Shown here in pieces: positions 1 to 11,163 of a stretch of 64,000 bases of DNA (positions are counted from its first letter, which is position 1; each line of letters begins with the position of its first letter). Source of the stretch: Azonexus sp. (GTDB taxonomy: Bacteria; Pseudomonadota; Gammaproteobacteria; Burkholderiales; Rhodocyclaceae). The position numbers and the translations under genes were made by a program. The notes under the pieces are model-generated. The model worked only from the letters and a program-made list of their open reading frames with translations. It made no database searches and was not told the DNA's origin. The stretch spans positions 37,002 through 101,001 of the forward strand of contig JAISPT010000052.1 of assembly GCA_031274715.1 (NCBI GenBank), in the 5' to 3' direction.

Positions 1-1
1 C

Positions 2-1141
2 CGAGCCAGCCCGCCAGCTCGCAGCGAGGCCGCCGACGATATAGCGCCACCCGAAGCGCCAGCCAAGACGGTCAAGCCCGCCAGGAACGAAGAGAAAGCG
101 CGTGGCCGCAACAGCGGCTACGAGAAGTCACGACTGTTCCCAACCTTCACTTTCGACAACCTGGTAGTCGGCAAGGCCAACGACTTGGCCCGCGCCGCCG
201 CCATCCAGGTCGCCAATAATCCGGGCGGCGCCTACAACCCGCTGTTCATCTACGGCGGCGCCGGCCTCGGCAAGACCCACCTGATCCACGCCATCGGCAA
301 TACCATCGTCGGCGAGAACCCGGACAAGGTGGTGCGCTACGTTCATGCCGAGGATTACTACTCGGACGTAGTGCGCGCCTACCAGCAAAAATCCTTCGAC
401 AGCTTCAAGCGTACCTACCGCTCACTCGATGTGCTGTTGCTCGACGACGTGCAGTTCTTCAACGGTAAAAACCGTTCGCAGGAGGAATTCTTCTTCCTGT
501 TCAACGCGCTGATCGAGGCCCGTAAACAGATCATCATCACCTGCGACACCTATCCGAAAGACATCAACGGCCTCGATGATCGCCTGGTAACCCGCTTCGA
601 CTGGGGTCTGACGGTGCAGATCGAACCGCCCGAGCTGGAAATGCGCGTCGCTATTCTGCAGAAAAAGGCCGAAGCCGAAGGCATCCGCCTCGACGACGAA
701 GTTGCCTTTTTCATCGCCAAGCACTTGCGTTCCAACGTCCGCGAACTGGAAGGGGCATTGAAGAAAGTCTTGGCCTATTCCTCCTTCCACGGTCGCGTGA
801 TCGCGCTCGATCTGGCCAAGGAAGCGTTGAAGGACCTGATCGGTTCGGTGCGCAACGTCGGTATCGACAACATCCAAAAGACAGTCGCCGATTATTACAA
901 GATCAAGGTTGCCGACCTGTTCTCCAAGAAACGCACGCGTGCCATTGCCCGACCGCGGCAACTGGCCATGTGGCTGTGCCGTGAAGTCACCTCGCACAGC
1001 TTCCCGGAAATCGGCGAAGCCTTCGGCGGCCGCGACCACACGACGGTCATCCACGCGGTAAAGACCATCGATTCGCTGCGCCTGAAGGAAAACGAGCTGA
1101 ACCACGATCTCCACGTATTGTTGCAGGTGCTCAAGGGATGA
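2..1141 (+). CDS. dnaA: chromosomal replication initiator DnaA (5' end cut by window)
   Basis: DnaA binds DnaA boxes at oriC and melts the origin. The reading frame is open from base 2, so the start and domain I lie outside the window; about 379 residues are visible. A charged, Ala/Pro-rich linker (domain II) leads into the conserved [12 protein letters not shown] stretch that begins the AAA+ domain. Walker A is GGAGLGKTH and Walker B is LLLDDVQF. The C-terminal DNA-binding domain carries the DnaA signature [11 protein letters not shown]. The gene ends in TGA, 210 bases before dnaN, the usual dnaA-dnaN-gyrB order. Confidence 0.97.
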   Translation, partial: RASPPARSEAADDIAPPEAPAKTVKPARNEEKARGRNSGYEKSRLFPTFTFDNLVVGKANDLARAAAIQVANNPGGAYNPLFIYGGAGLGKTHLIHAIGNTIVGENPDKVVRYVHAEDYYSDVVRAYQQKSFDSFKRTYRSLDVLLLDDVQFFNGKNRSQEEFFFLFNALIEARKQIIITCDTYPKDINGLDDRLVTRFDWGLTVQIEPPELEMRVAILQKKAEAEGIRLDDEVAFFIAKHLRSNVRELEGALKKVLAYSSFHGRVIALDLAKEALKDLIGSVRNVGIDNIQKTVADYYKIKVADLFSKKRTRAIARPRQLAMWLCREVTSHSFPEIGEAFGGRDHTTVIHAVKTIDSLRLKENELNHDLHVLLQVLKG

Positions 1142-1351
1142 ACACTGTCGACAAGTCTGTGGACAAGCTGTCCGCGTTTTGTGGAGCGAACGTGCTTTTG
1201 CCCTTTGTGGGAAAATTATCCGAGTTCGATCCACAGCCCATTCAGAGGCTTACACAGAGCTGAAATTAGATCGTAACCAACTGAAAATAAATAATTATTT
1301 TTCGTTATCCACAGAACTGTTCTCGATATAGTTTATATAGGAAGTTAATTT
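1142..1351. promoter_or_regulatory. dnaA-dnaN intergenic region with DnaA boxes
   Basis: An exact consensus DnaA box TTATCCACA lies at 1305-1313. A one-mismatch box (TTGTCCACA on the minus strand) lies at 1158-1166. A looser match ends ATCCACA near 1230. The stretch 1262-1302 is rich in A and T. This may be dnaN promoter control by DnaA or an edge of the origin; the region upstream of dnaA, where betaproteobacterial oriC often lies, is outside the window. Confidence 0.6.
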
Positions 1352-2458
1352 ATGGTTCTTATTAAAAGCCAAAGAGACACGCTTCTCGCCCCGTTGCAGT
1401 CCGTGTCGGGAATCGTCGAACGGCGTCACACGCTGCCGATTCTGTCCAATGTACTGCTGGAAAAGAAGGGTGAGCGGCTGACGCTGCTGGCGACCGATAT
1501 CGAGATCCAGATCACTACCGTGACCGAGGGCGCAACTGGCGATGGAGATGGCGCTGTAACTGTCGGCGCTCGCAAGTTGCAAGAAATCCTGCGTTCGCTG
1601 CCAGACACTGCTGAAATCAGCTTGCTGCTCGAAGACAAGCGTCTTCAAGTCCGCGCGGGAAAGAGTCGTTTTAGTCTGCAGACACTGCCGGCCGATGATT
1701 TCCCACGGATGACGCTAACCGAAAGCGATACCCGGCAGTTCCAGATGACACAAAAGGACTTCCGCCAGTTGCTAGGCAAGACCCAGTACAGCATGGCCGC
1801 CCAGGACGTTCGCTATTACCTCAACGGCCTGCTGCTGCTGGTTGACGGCAAAGAACTGCGCGCTGTTGCGACCGATGGCCATCGCTTGGCTTATGCTAGC
1901 GTTGCTATTGATACCGAACTGCCGCGCCAGGAACTGATCCTGCCGCGCAAGACCGTGCTCGAATTGAACCGTCTGCTGGTCGATAGCGATGAGCCGTTGA
2001 ATATCACGTTGGCCCCGAATCAGGTGCGTTTCGCTTTCGGTTCGGTGGTGCTGGTTTCCAAGCTGATCGATGGCAAATTCCCGGACTACGAGCGGGTGGT
2101 GCCAGCGTCCTTGCGCAATCACATGACGATCGACCGCCAGACCCTGATGCAGGGCATGCAGCGTGCCGCCATCCTGACCAATGAGAAATTCCGGGGTATT
2201 CGCGTGGTGCTCGGCGACAATAGTCTCAAGCTGATCGCCGCCAACGCCGAGCAGGAAGAAGCGCAGGAAGAAATCGAGGTCAATTACAGCGGCGAGACCA
2301 TCGATGTTGGTTTCAATGTTGGCTACCTGCTCGACGTACTGAATAACGTCCATACCGACGAAGTACAGTGGAGTTTCAACGATGCCAGCTCCAGTGCCCT
2401 AATCACGGTACCGGGCAATGACCGCTTCAAGTACGTCATCATGCCGATGCGTATTTGA
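1352..2458 (+). CDS. dnaN: DNA polymerase III sliding clamp (beta subunit)
   Basis: The ring-shaped processivity clamp holds DNA polymerase III on DNA. The 368-residue length is normal for the family. The protein ends with the conserved tail YVIMPMRI, and ERRHTLPILSNVLL near the N-terminus is typical. The ATG at 1352 is preceded by AGGAAG at 1339-1344, which supports this start. It lies between dnaA and gyrB. Confidence 0.98.
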   Translation: MVLIKSQRDTLLAPLQSVSGIVERRHTLPILSNVLLEKKGERLTLLATDIEIQITTVTEGATGDGDGAVTVGARKLQEILRSLPDTAEISLLLEDKRLQVRAGKSRFSLQTLPADDFPRMTLTESDTRQFQMTQKDFRQLLGKTQYSMAAQDVRYYLNGLLLLVDGKELRAVATDGHRLAYASVAIDTELPRQELILPRKTVLELNRLLVDSDEPLNITLAPNQVRFAFGSVVLVSKLIDGKFPDYERVVPASLRNHMTIDRQTLMQGMQRAAILTNEKFRGIRVVLGDNSLKLIAANAEQEEAQEEIEVNYSGETIDVGFNVGYLLDVLNNVHTDEVQWSFNDASSSALITVPGNDRFKYVIMPMRI

Positions 2459-2481
2459 ATGACATCATATTTTCTGGTTGA

Positions 2482-5004
<2,523 letters not shown>

Positions 5005-5017
5005 GCCATTTGTAGGA

Positions 5018-5087
5018 TCCCACGATTGTCTAGATTTTTCCCAAAAGTCTGGATTTCGTGGGAATCGGAGGTGGCAGGAAAGCCACC
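5018..5087. terminator. hairpin pair downstream of gyrB
   Basis: An 8-base stem TCCCACGA (5018-5025) pairs with TCGTGGGA (5056-5063). A second stem, GGTGGC (5070-5075) with GCCACC (5082-5087), follows at once. No clear T-run follows either stem, so a role in ending the gyrB transcript is inferred from position. Confidence 0.35.
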
Positions 5088-5182
5088 GCCATTCCATTGG
5101 TATCCTCCAGCGTAATTAGCGAAGCAAGTGAACTGCTTTGGCGGGCGCTAATCTTAGTAGCACCGCGTGCCTTACATTTAGG

Positions 5183-5407
5183 CTAACAGGACTGCTCTCG
5201 ATCAGTTGCGCGATGTTCCTGGCAGGTAAGTTCGTTCCGGTAACGCCGAGGGTTGCCACACATCCAGCAGCTACAAGGTGTCGGGGTGTCGGTAACTTTG
5301 CCGATCAGTTTGGCGTTGTGACGTATATCCCGACCCCAGTGAAATCGACGAGCTGCCTTCAATCTGGCGGCGTGATGACGGCTCAGGACGCGCTTCATAT
5401 CCTTCAT
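5183..5407 (-). CDS. small basic CxxC protein, function unknown
   Basis: This is a 74-residue protein rich in Arg and His. A central motif TPTPCSCWMCGNPRR looks like a single zinc-knuckle-like Cys cluster. I recall similar short proteins with this motif in many proteobacterial genomes, but no function is known to me. The ATG at 5407 was chosen over an upstream in-frame start because GAGGAG lies about eight bases ahead of it. It follows the 105-aa gene on the same strand, 93 bases away. It sits at the left edge of the accessory island. Confidence 0.55.
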   Translation of the reverse strand: MKDMKRVLSRHHAARLKAARRFHWGRDIRHNAKLIGKVTDTPTPCSCWMCGNPRRYRNELTCQEHRATDREQSC

Positions 5408-5500
5408 GGCATTTCTCCTCGTTACGGCCAGCACCCGGGATGGGCCTGGCCGGTCGTAGGAAGAAACCCGTGAAGCGATACACCAGCACAAATTCAGTGA

Positions 5501-5818
5501 TCACCACCAACTCCAGTTCGCATTGTGATTGTGCCAAGCCCGAAATACCGGATCGAATTTGGGATCGGCCAGCCAACGCCGCAACATGCGGTCGTTAGCG
5601 GTGCGCATCCGATGATCGAATACCTTGCGGTACCAGCGCGGGGCAGATCCGCCCATGGTGACTGACTTGTCGGAATGGAAACGCGCAATTGCCTTGCGCC
5701 CAGCCTTGGATCGCGGGTCGAGCCACACCCACTGGCCGTAGGGAACTCGAGACTCCCAATCGTGCAGCACCCAGTAATACTCGTGACGCTCCCGCTTGCG
5801 ACGAAACGTACGTGCCAT
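5501..5818 (-). CDS. hypothetical Trp/Arg-rich small protein
   Basis: This is a 105-residue, strongly basic protein with many aromatic residues (YYWVLHDWES near the start, NHNANWSWW at the end). No family is recognised. Start ATG 5818 is chosen because the protein beginning MARTFRRKRERHEYYW has the most natural composition. A strong AAGGAGAT lies further upstream but leads to an ATG followed almost at once by a stop. It is probably co-transcribed with the CxxC protein downstream; a nucleic-acid-binding role is only a guess from its charge. Confidence 0.45.
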   Translation of the reverse strand: MARTFRRKRERHEYYWVLHDWESRVPYGQWVWLDPRSKAGRKAIARFHSDKSVTMGGSAPRWYRKVFDHRMRTANDRMLRRWLADPKFDPVFRAWHNHNANWSWW

Positions 5819-6080
5819 GACATGGCTCCAGTTGTTGGTAACTACGTCATGGCGATCTCCTTTGCCGGGTAGATTCAGAACCCATATTACATTAAATGCT
5901 TAACGGCCAATCTCGGCCATTGCTGTCATTGGGGCTGATCCAACCAAAAGCCGGTGCCGTGCAGGTTCCGGACATCAGCATGGAATCCTGTTTGGATGTC
6001 CGCTTCTAACCGTCTGACCATCAGAAAACAAGCAGCTCCTCCTCTTTCTAGAAGTTAATGACTCGGAGAAACCGGATAGT

Positions 6081-7790
6081 TCATATCCCCAGCCCGCGAA
6101 TGTGGATCATCCTGCCTAATATCTCGTAGTGCATCGTGGCTCGCTCCGTAGCCCAAGGATCAATATAGGTCTGTCTATATGCGGGATGCTCTGAGAGCAA
6201 ACGCTGAATGACGATCTTAGGATGTGTGGCAATCAACGGTGTAGGCAGACGGACCAACTCAGATGGTCCGTCCGAGTGGCCATATCGGCACTCTCCATCC
6301 TTGAGCAGATTGCGAAAGGTCGCCCAGTCATAAAGCGAGATGCCATCATTCGAATACTGGAAGTCGAACTGTGCGATGTTGTGAAGTAGGACGAAACTAC
6401 AGTTGGCAGGGGTTGCATTGTCAATGCCCTTAGCCTTCAACGTGTCATCGAGAAGATTATTGTCGAGCAATCGCTTTGCTTCGCGCAACTGATGCAGGCC
6501 CTTACCGATATCCTTCTGAGTGGCCTCAATAACGGCTTCTAGAAATGCCTTTTCCCCAAGTAGGGCGTGTTTGGCTTGGATGAAGTAGTAGTGCTCTTGT
6601 GCCAAATCCTGAATGATGAATTCCACGTCACATTCGTTAGATGCGCCACCGACAACCTTGTATCGATCGAAGCCGTCGAAGATCCGGTACCTCTGCCGGT
6701 AATCGTCTCCCTGCTCGATACGATGCCGGATATGCGTCTGCTCATAGAAGCGGCCACCAACATGAAGACGGAGGGCGTCACGTTCGTCGAATTCAGTGGC
6801 CAATACGTGAAAAAGCTGTCTCAGCCCCTTGGAGGCACTCTCTATCCTAATGTTAAGGAGATCGCCTCGTCGCATGATGAACTGGTCGGTCACCAAGGCA
6901 TCTGCCTGCCGATTAATTAGGCCGGCGATGGTACTGAAGTCGAGGCCATGTCGGCCGAGTTCGGGTCCGGACATCCTCGGCGCCTTGCCTCTGATGCCAA
7001 GCACAGCAAGTAGTGCCACAGCGCCTGCGGCTGCATATATTTGTTCTACGCTTCTCAGGGCTCGCCCCACTGCGGACATCTTGCGCCACGGGATGGAGAG
7101 GTCCTGATCAAGGAGGCGCTCGGTCAATATTTCCACGTCTTCAAGCCGTTCAGCGCCTTTGCTAGCCAATTGGTTGGCCAAGGCGAGGGTTCCTACGCGA
7201 CTATTTTGATCGGCCATTCGCGCGAACCAAGTGCTTCTGAGCGCATCCCGAGCCATCGAACTGCGGACAGTAAGATCAAATTGCCCTTTGTTGTGCTTGA
7301 TAGTGGCGACGCCCGCCAAAGAAAGTGCCAACGCCTCGCTGAGCATCAGGAGCTTGAGCACTTCTGCGCACTCACGTACCTCCACCGGGTTTTGAGTGCC
7401 TGATCGTCGTAATTCGAAGAGGTCGCAAAGACGTTCTAACTGACATTGCACACTGGTATGGCATAGATAGCGAGCGACATCTATGCCAAGCACTCGGGGT
7501 ATCTCCCCGCGGAAGTCGTTGCGGCAGACGGGGCTGAGGTCGGTTTCCAATGGGATGACGAAAGAGACCTCGTCTTCCAACCGGGTCCGAAGTGAAACCA
7601 GGGACGTTCTACACACTTGGTTAGCTTCGTCAAACAAGCAGCCAAGCGCAAGCAGATCCTCGAAGTCCTCCCTGGTCTGCAGGCAGTGCTGAAGCTTTAT
7701 TGCGATGCTTTCACCGGCAGTGAAGCCGAAGGGAGTCTTGAGCAGGCTGTGAAGTGGCCCCAGCAGTTTTTTATGGGTATCGAAAAACAT
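6081..7790 (-). CDS. unrecognised 569-aa protein with possible PD-(D/E)XK nuclease motif
   Basis: I do not recognise this family. The N-terminal two thirds look helical, with one hydrophobic stretch (IYAAAGAVALLAVLGI, about residues 255-270). Around residues 385-410 the pattern ECDVEFIIQD followed by YYFIQAKH resembles the acidic residue, beta strand and (E/Q)xK core of PD-(D/E)XK nucleases, with Gln in place of Glu. The gene lies 120 bases downstream of cap3 on the same strand, separated by a long hairpin. Its A+T content appears higher than that of the flanking chromosome, suggesting transfer. It could be an accessory defence effector or an independent gene; both are inference. Confidence 0.55.
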   Translation of the reverse strand: MFFDTHKKLLGPLHSLLKTPFGFTAGESIAIKLQHCLQTREDFEDLLALGCLFDEANQVCRTSLVSLRTRLEDEVSFVIPLETDLSPVCRNDFRGEIPRVLGIDVARYLCHTSVQCQLERLCDLFELRRSGTQNPVEVRECAEVLKLLMLSEALALSLAGVATIKHNKGQFDLTVRSSMARDALRSTWFARMADQNSRVGTLALANQLASKGAERLEDVEILTERLLDQDLSIPWRKMSAVGRALRSVEQIYAAAGAVALLAVLGIRGKAPRMSGPELGRHGLDFSTIAGLINRQADALVTDQFIMRRGDLLNIRIESASKGLRQLFHVLATEFDERDALRLHVGGRFYEQTHIRHRIEQGDDYRQRYRIFDGFDRYKVVGGASNECDVEFIIQDLAQEHYYFIQAKHALLGEKAFLEAVIEATQKDIGKGLHQLREAKRLLDNNLLDDTLKAKGIDNATPANCSFVLLHNIAQFDFQYSNDGISLYDWATFRNLLKDGECRYGHSDGPSELVRLPTPLIATHPKIVIQRLLSEHPAYRQTYIDPWATERATMHYEILGRMIHIRGLGI

Positions 7791-7812
7791 GGATCGTGAC
7801 GGTCCTTATAGG

Positions 7813-7857
7813 AGAGGGCGGTACTGTTTGGTCAATAACAGTGCACAAGCGCCCTCT
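7813..7857. terminator. two-tier hairpin between cap3 and the 569-aa gene
   Basis: The outer stem is AGAGGGCG (7813-7820) with CGCCCTCT (7850-7857). The inner stem is ACTGTT (7823-7828) with AACAGT (7837-7842). Both are perfect. No long T-run follows on the minus strand. It may act as a terminator or attenuator for the CBASS transcript. Confidence 0.45.
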
Positions 7858-7910
7858 GGTGATTACTAGGTGTCAGAGTTCTGTATGAATGGTCAAAGGT
7901 ATCGCCAGAT

Positions 7911-8396
7911 TTAGCATCTGTTCATGAGCGGAATTGATTCCAGCACCTCGTAGCCAACACGGTCTCCGATTTCAACGCGCAGTTCCTTCGTGCCAGCCAC
8001 AACTGTGAGCAACGTCTTTTCAGGACGCTGCTGTACCAGCTTGCACCACTCAACCCGGTCTATGCCAGAAGGAATAGGAATCGTCTGCGGATGTGTGTGC
8101 CATTCCCCTAGGTAGTCAACCTGGTGTTCCCCTCTGATCCAGGCCTGCTCTGCCACCTCGGCGTGGCCCTTTGCCTCGCGCACGAAAAAAAAGGGAGAGC
8201 GTTTGTCGTGCGAACTTGGTTCTGTGGCCATTAGGACTTCAAGGTGCCTACCCCGCCGACGTCCAAGCAGGATTCCACCACTTTCTGGCTGCCAGAAAAA
8301 ACGCTGGCGGTATTTCCAAAATACCGCCAGAACTTGAGGCGCGAAAACCACGAGCCTCTTCCGGTCCGCAGTGGACCACTCGCCTATGTACCGCAT
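7911..8396 (-). CDS. cap3: CBASS Cap3, JAB/JAMM deconjugating peptidase
   Basis: Cap3 is the deubiquitinase-like isopeptidase of type II CBASS, which removes the covalent link that Cap2 makes on the CD-NTase. With the ATG start at 8396 it is 161 residues long. The JAMM zinc site is complete: Glu38 in PESGGILLG, then H100-x-H102-P, seven residues to Ser110 and Asp113 (EWHTHPQTIPIPSGID). The start overlaps the cap2 stop by 13 bases, implying translational coupling. A TTG at 8405 in the same frame is an alternative start. It is the last gene of the capV-cdn-cap2-cap3 operon. Confidence 0.9.
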   Translation of the reverse strand: MRYIGEWSTADRKRLVVFAPQVLAVFWKYRQRFFWQPESGGILLGRRRGRHLEVLMATEPSSHDKRSPFFFVREAKGHAEVAEQAWIRGEHQVDYLGEWHTHPQTIPIPSGIDRVEWCKLVQQRPEKTLLTVVAGTKELRVEIGDRVGYEVLESIPLMNRC

Positions 8397-10027
8397 GCAG
8401 GGCAAGTGTGTCGGCGGACTACGTCTTCATCCGGAGCAGCCTGCGAAAAGCCCGGTCGCGTCACACGAGTGCGTAGACGAGGACCAGGTGTACCCCCTGT
8501 CCAGTCGGTTACCATCTCCGCCGCCAGGCATGCTGCCTGAATGGAGACACTGGCCGGAAACGGAACGTACAGGCCTTCGCAGCCGTGTCCAGCAAGCTCC
8601 ATCGGCACAGGTTCGCTCACGACCGGGTATAGGGGCGCGTGCTGCAGGTCGCTTAGGCATCGTGTACATGCGCAATTTACGGTGTCGCGGAGAAGACCGC
8701 GTACGGCGACGCCGGGCCCCTCGACCCAGACAGTTAGAATCGGCGCGAACATCCCCCTCCGAGTGAAGGTCACTGTCAGGTAGTGCCCCAGCGCCTCCTC
8801 GCCCGTCGCGTTGATGATGAGGTCGAACCGGCTGAGGTCTGTTTCTTCGGCCTTTACAGGAAGAGCGCGGATGTTGGCGGTGGGCGCGCCTGCAGACAGC
8901 TCCTCCTTGAGACCGAGGGCCTTGTATTCCAGCGCCCGATTCAAACCGAGACGGTGGCGACCAATGTTCTGCGGAAATAGGATGTCGGGGTCTACGAGGG
9001 CCAACTCACCGTCTTCGAGCCCGGCACCAGCCTTCAGCAGGAGTTCCGCGAGAAAGCCGCCGATGGTACCGCAGCCGATGAGGGCGATCTTCTTATCCGA
9101 CAGCGTCGGGCGGTCCGGGGTGTTGCGTTGCGTGACGTACCTGTCGTCTATCCTGACTGCAATCATCGGATGCGCCTTAGAAGCATAGAGCTGCACCCTG
9201 GCGTCCGCAGCCGAGCGCCGACCGGCCGGGTTTGCCGTTTCGAACGCGACCCAAAATGCGTACTGGGTAAGTGGTGAGTCAACAACACAGAGCGTTGCAC
9301 GCCTACCCGATGCACACGCCACCAGCAGCCGGCGCTCGATATTGCGGCGCGCTGCAATATCGAGCAGGCCTTGCCACTGCAGCAGCAGGGCCACGGTTGG
9401 CGGCGGCCAAGCGCCCTGAAGTGGTTTTGGCTTGGCGGCCGTCTTGACCCGGAAGGCGGCTCCCGCGAGCAGTTCGTCTTCGGTGAGTGACATGGCTTTG
9501 AGCTTGAGCCGCGTACGCGCTACGTCGTTGGTCACAAACGCGATATGGGAGTCACGGTCGCCGCGGCCTGCGAATAGGACATCGAGGTTTCCCGGGTCGC
9601 CGGGATAGATGTCCAGAAAACAGATGTCGCCTTGCCAGAACGCGAAGAACTCGTCCTCCAGATCTTTGTTCATCTCACCCCGCAACGAGAGATCTAAGAC
9701 CTCTTCGGCCCGGTCAAGGCAGGCGAGCGTTTGACCCGCGATGTCGAAGATGTCGAGAACCAAGCTGCCCTTGGCCGCGTAGCAGACGTGACCGTCGGCG
9801 CCGATGTGTGCGAGAAAATCGGGCGCGTCTTGTGGCAGTTCAACTCGAATGCGGGGAAGCTCCTGCCCAGAGGGGTCAACTGCCAGACTAGCGATGTGGG
9901 CGGCGCCGGCTGCCGTTATGGCTCCGCGGAATGCCAGCCACTCGTCCGGTGCGCGGCCGATGTACTCGAATCCGCGCAGCTTCATCACACGGCCGAGCGC
10001 TGCAAGTGGCGTGTCGTCGGCAATCAT
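8384..10027 (-). CDS. cap2: CBASS Cap2, E2-E1 fusion ligase
   Basis: Cap2 is a ubiquitin-like E1/E2 enzyme that conjugates the C-terminal glycine of the CD-NTase to a target and so primes it. The protein is 547 residues. The N-terminal E2-like domain has a candidate catalytic cysteine at residue 82 (DGHVCYAAKG). The C-terminal ThiF/E1 domain starts near residue 310, with the nucleotide loop ALIGCGTIGG, then LVDPDILFPQNIGRH and INATGEE. GHGCEG contains a candidate E1 catalytic cysteine. Its ATG overlaps the CD-NTase stop by four bases (ATGA). The domain order E2 then E1 matches type II CBASS Cap2. Confidence 0.9.
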   Translation of the reverse strand: MIADDTPLAALGRVMKLRGFEYIGRAPDEWLAFRGAITAAGAAHIASLAVDPSGQELPRIRVELPQDAPDFLAHIGADGHVCYAAKGSLVLDIFDIAGQTLACLDRAEEVLDLSLRGEMNKDLEDEFFAFWQGDICFLDIYPGDPGNLDVLFAGRGDRDSHIAFVTNDVARTRLKLKAMSLTEDELLAGAAFRVKTAAKPKPLQGAWPPPTVALLLQWQGLLDIAARRNIERRLLVACASGRRATLCVVDSPLTQYAFWVAFETANPAGRRSAADARVQLYASKAHPMIAVRIDDRYVTQRNTPDRPTLSDKKIALIGCGTIGGFLAELLLKAGAGLEDGELALVDPDILFPQNIGRHRLGLNRALEYKALGLKEELSAGAPTANIRALPVKAEETDLSRFDLIINATGEEALGHYLTVTFTRRGMFAPILTVWVEGPGVAVRGLLRDTVNCACTRCLSDLQHAPLYPVVSEPVPMELAGHGCEGLYVPFPASVSIQAACLAAEMVTDWTGGTPGPRLRTRVTRPGFSQAAPDEDVVRRHTCPACGT

Positions 10028-11163
10028 CCCGCTTGGGTGCGACCGATCAACGGCGATGCCACCGCCGCAGCTGGCGTCGCCTGGACAACGGCCGTTGCAG
10101 AGCTGGCCTTGATCCGATCCGGCAGGTTAGGGAACCGCGGACCAAACTGGTTCTGCACCCACGCCAAGGCCTGCGCCGGGTCACTGGCGTTGACAGCGCC
10201 ACGCAGGTATAGCTCCAGTTGCTGGAGCTTCTTGATAGTGTCCTCTACCCCCGCCTTGCCGAGACGGTCGGTAAGCGACTCGTTCGTGTCGGTCGGGCAG
10301 CACACCCCTTGGCGCAGGGCATCCGGCATACCCTCGACAAGGTCCAGGAGTGCAAGATCGTCGCGGCGATCTCGCGCGTCGAACAGCGGCGCGGCCGTGG
10401 CCATCAGTAGCAACGAGGAGGGGCCGCCCTTGACCCATTGCCAGTCCCGAAAGCATTTCAGGTAGCGCACCGACCGGCGAAATTGCTCTCCGTGGCGTTC
10501 GACCTCGCCCAGGAACCAATGCTTGATCGGCCGCGGGTCGGACTTGACCCAGTCTTCGTCGCGGTGCGCAAGCAGGACCTGGTTGTGCGGCAACGCCGTC
10601 CATGCGTTGCGCTCAGCCTGTTTGATGGCCTCGTCCAGGGTGAAGTAGCCGTGCGCCGTCAACGCGGCCTTGCGCAACTGGTCGAATTGGTCGTCCGGGA
10701 TGGCGTACAAGGGCACATCGATGTGTGCATACTCGGCAATCTCGATGCGGATGCAGGTCGGCTTGTCAGTGATTAGGCGCCAGCCACGCTCGCGCACCAG
10801 TGGCGTTAGGGCCGCCTCGGCCGCGGCGAAGAAGACTTTGCTCGCAACGCTTGGCTTGGACGTTAGCTTCATGAAGCTCAGAGGCAGATAGGCGCCGTCG
10901 TCGATGTCGGCCTGCTGCGTCGGGTGCGCCGGCGCATTCAGGGTCTTGTATGCCCAGGAGCCCTGGGTAAAGAAACGGGGCTGGACCGCGACTCCCTCGT
11001 GCCCGAGCTCCCGAAGGACAGCAGGCAGGGCCGTGCGCAGCTGTTTGCGCACAGCCTCCTTGGCCTCAACAATGAAGTCGCAGCGGCGAGCAGAAAGGGT
11101 GACGTTGTCCAGCAGCGTGGGCTGTTCCACGCCAGAATAGAAAAGGGAGCTCAGGTTAAGCAT
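10024..11163 (-). CDS. dncV: DncV-like CD-NTase (cyclic dinucleotide synthase)
   Basis: The signal-producing enzyme of CBASS. It closely resembles Vibrio DncV, which makes 3',3'-cGAMP. Shared blocks include PRFFTQGSW with the GS motif at 68-69, ADIDDG (catalytic Asp86 and Asp88), HIDVPLYAIP (third acidic residue near 149), and the GGPSSLLLMA helix. The length is 379 residues with the ATG at 11163, preceded by GGAGAA; a longer frame upstream has no support. The C-terminus ends QAG, so a terminal glycine is available for Cap2. It overlaps the capV stop by eight bases. The cGAMP product is inferred from family resemblance. Confidence 0.9.
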   Translation of the reverse strand: MLNLSSLFYSGVEQPTLLDNVTLSARRCDFIVEAKEAVRKQLRTALPAVLRELGHEGVAVQPRFFTQGSWAYKTLNAPAHPTQQADIDDGAYLPLSFMKLTSKPSVASKVFFAAAEAALTPLVRERGWRLITDKPTCIRIEIAEYAHIDVPLYAIPDDQFDQLRKAALTAHGYFTLDEAIKQAERNAWTALPHNQVLLAHRDEDWVKSDPRPIKHWFLGEVERHGEQFRRSVRYLKCFRDWQWVKGGPSSLLLMATAAPLFDARDRRDDLALLDLVEGMPDALRQGVCCPTDTNESLTDRLGKAGVEDTIKKLQQLELYLRGAVNASDPAQALAWVQNQFGPRFPNLPDRIKASSATAVVQATPAAAVASPLIGRTQAG

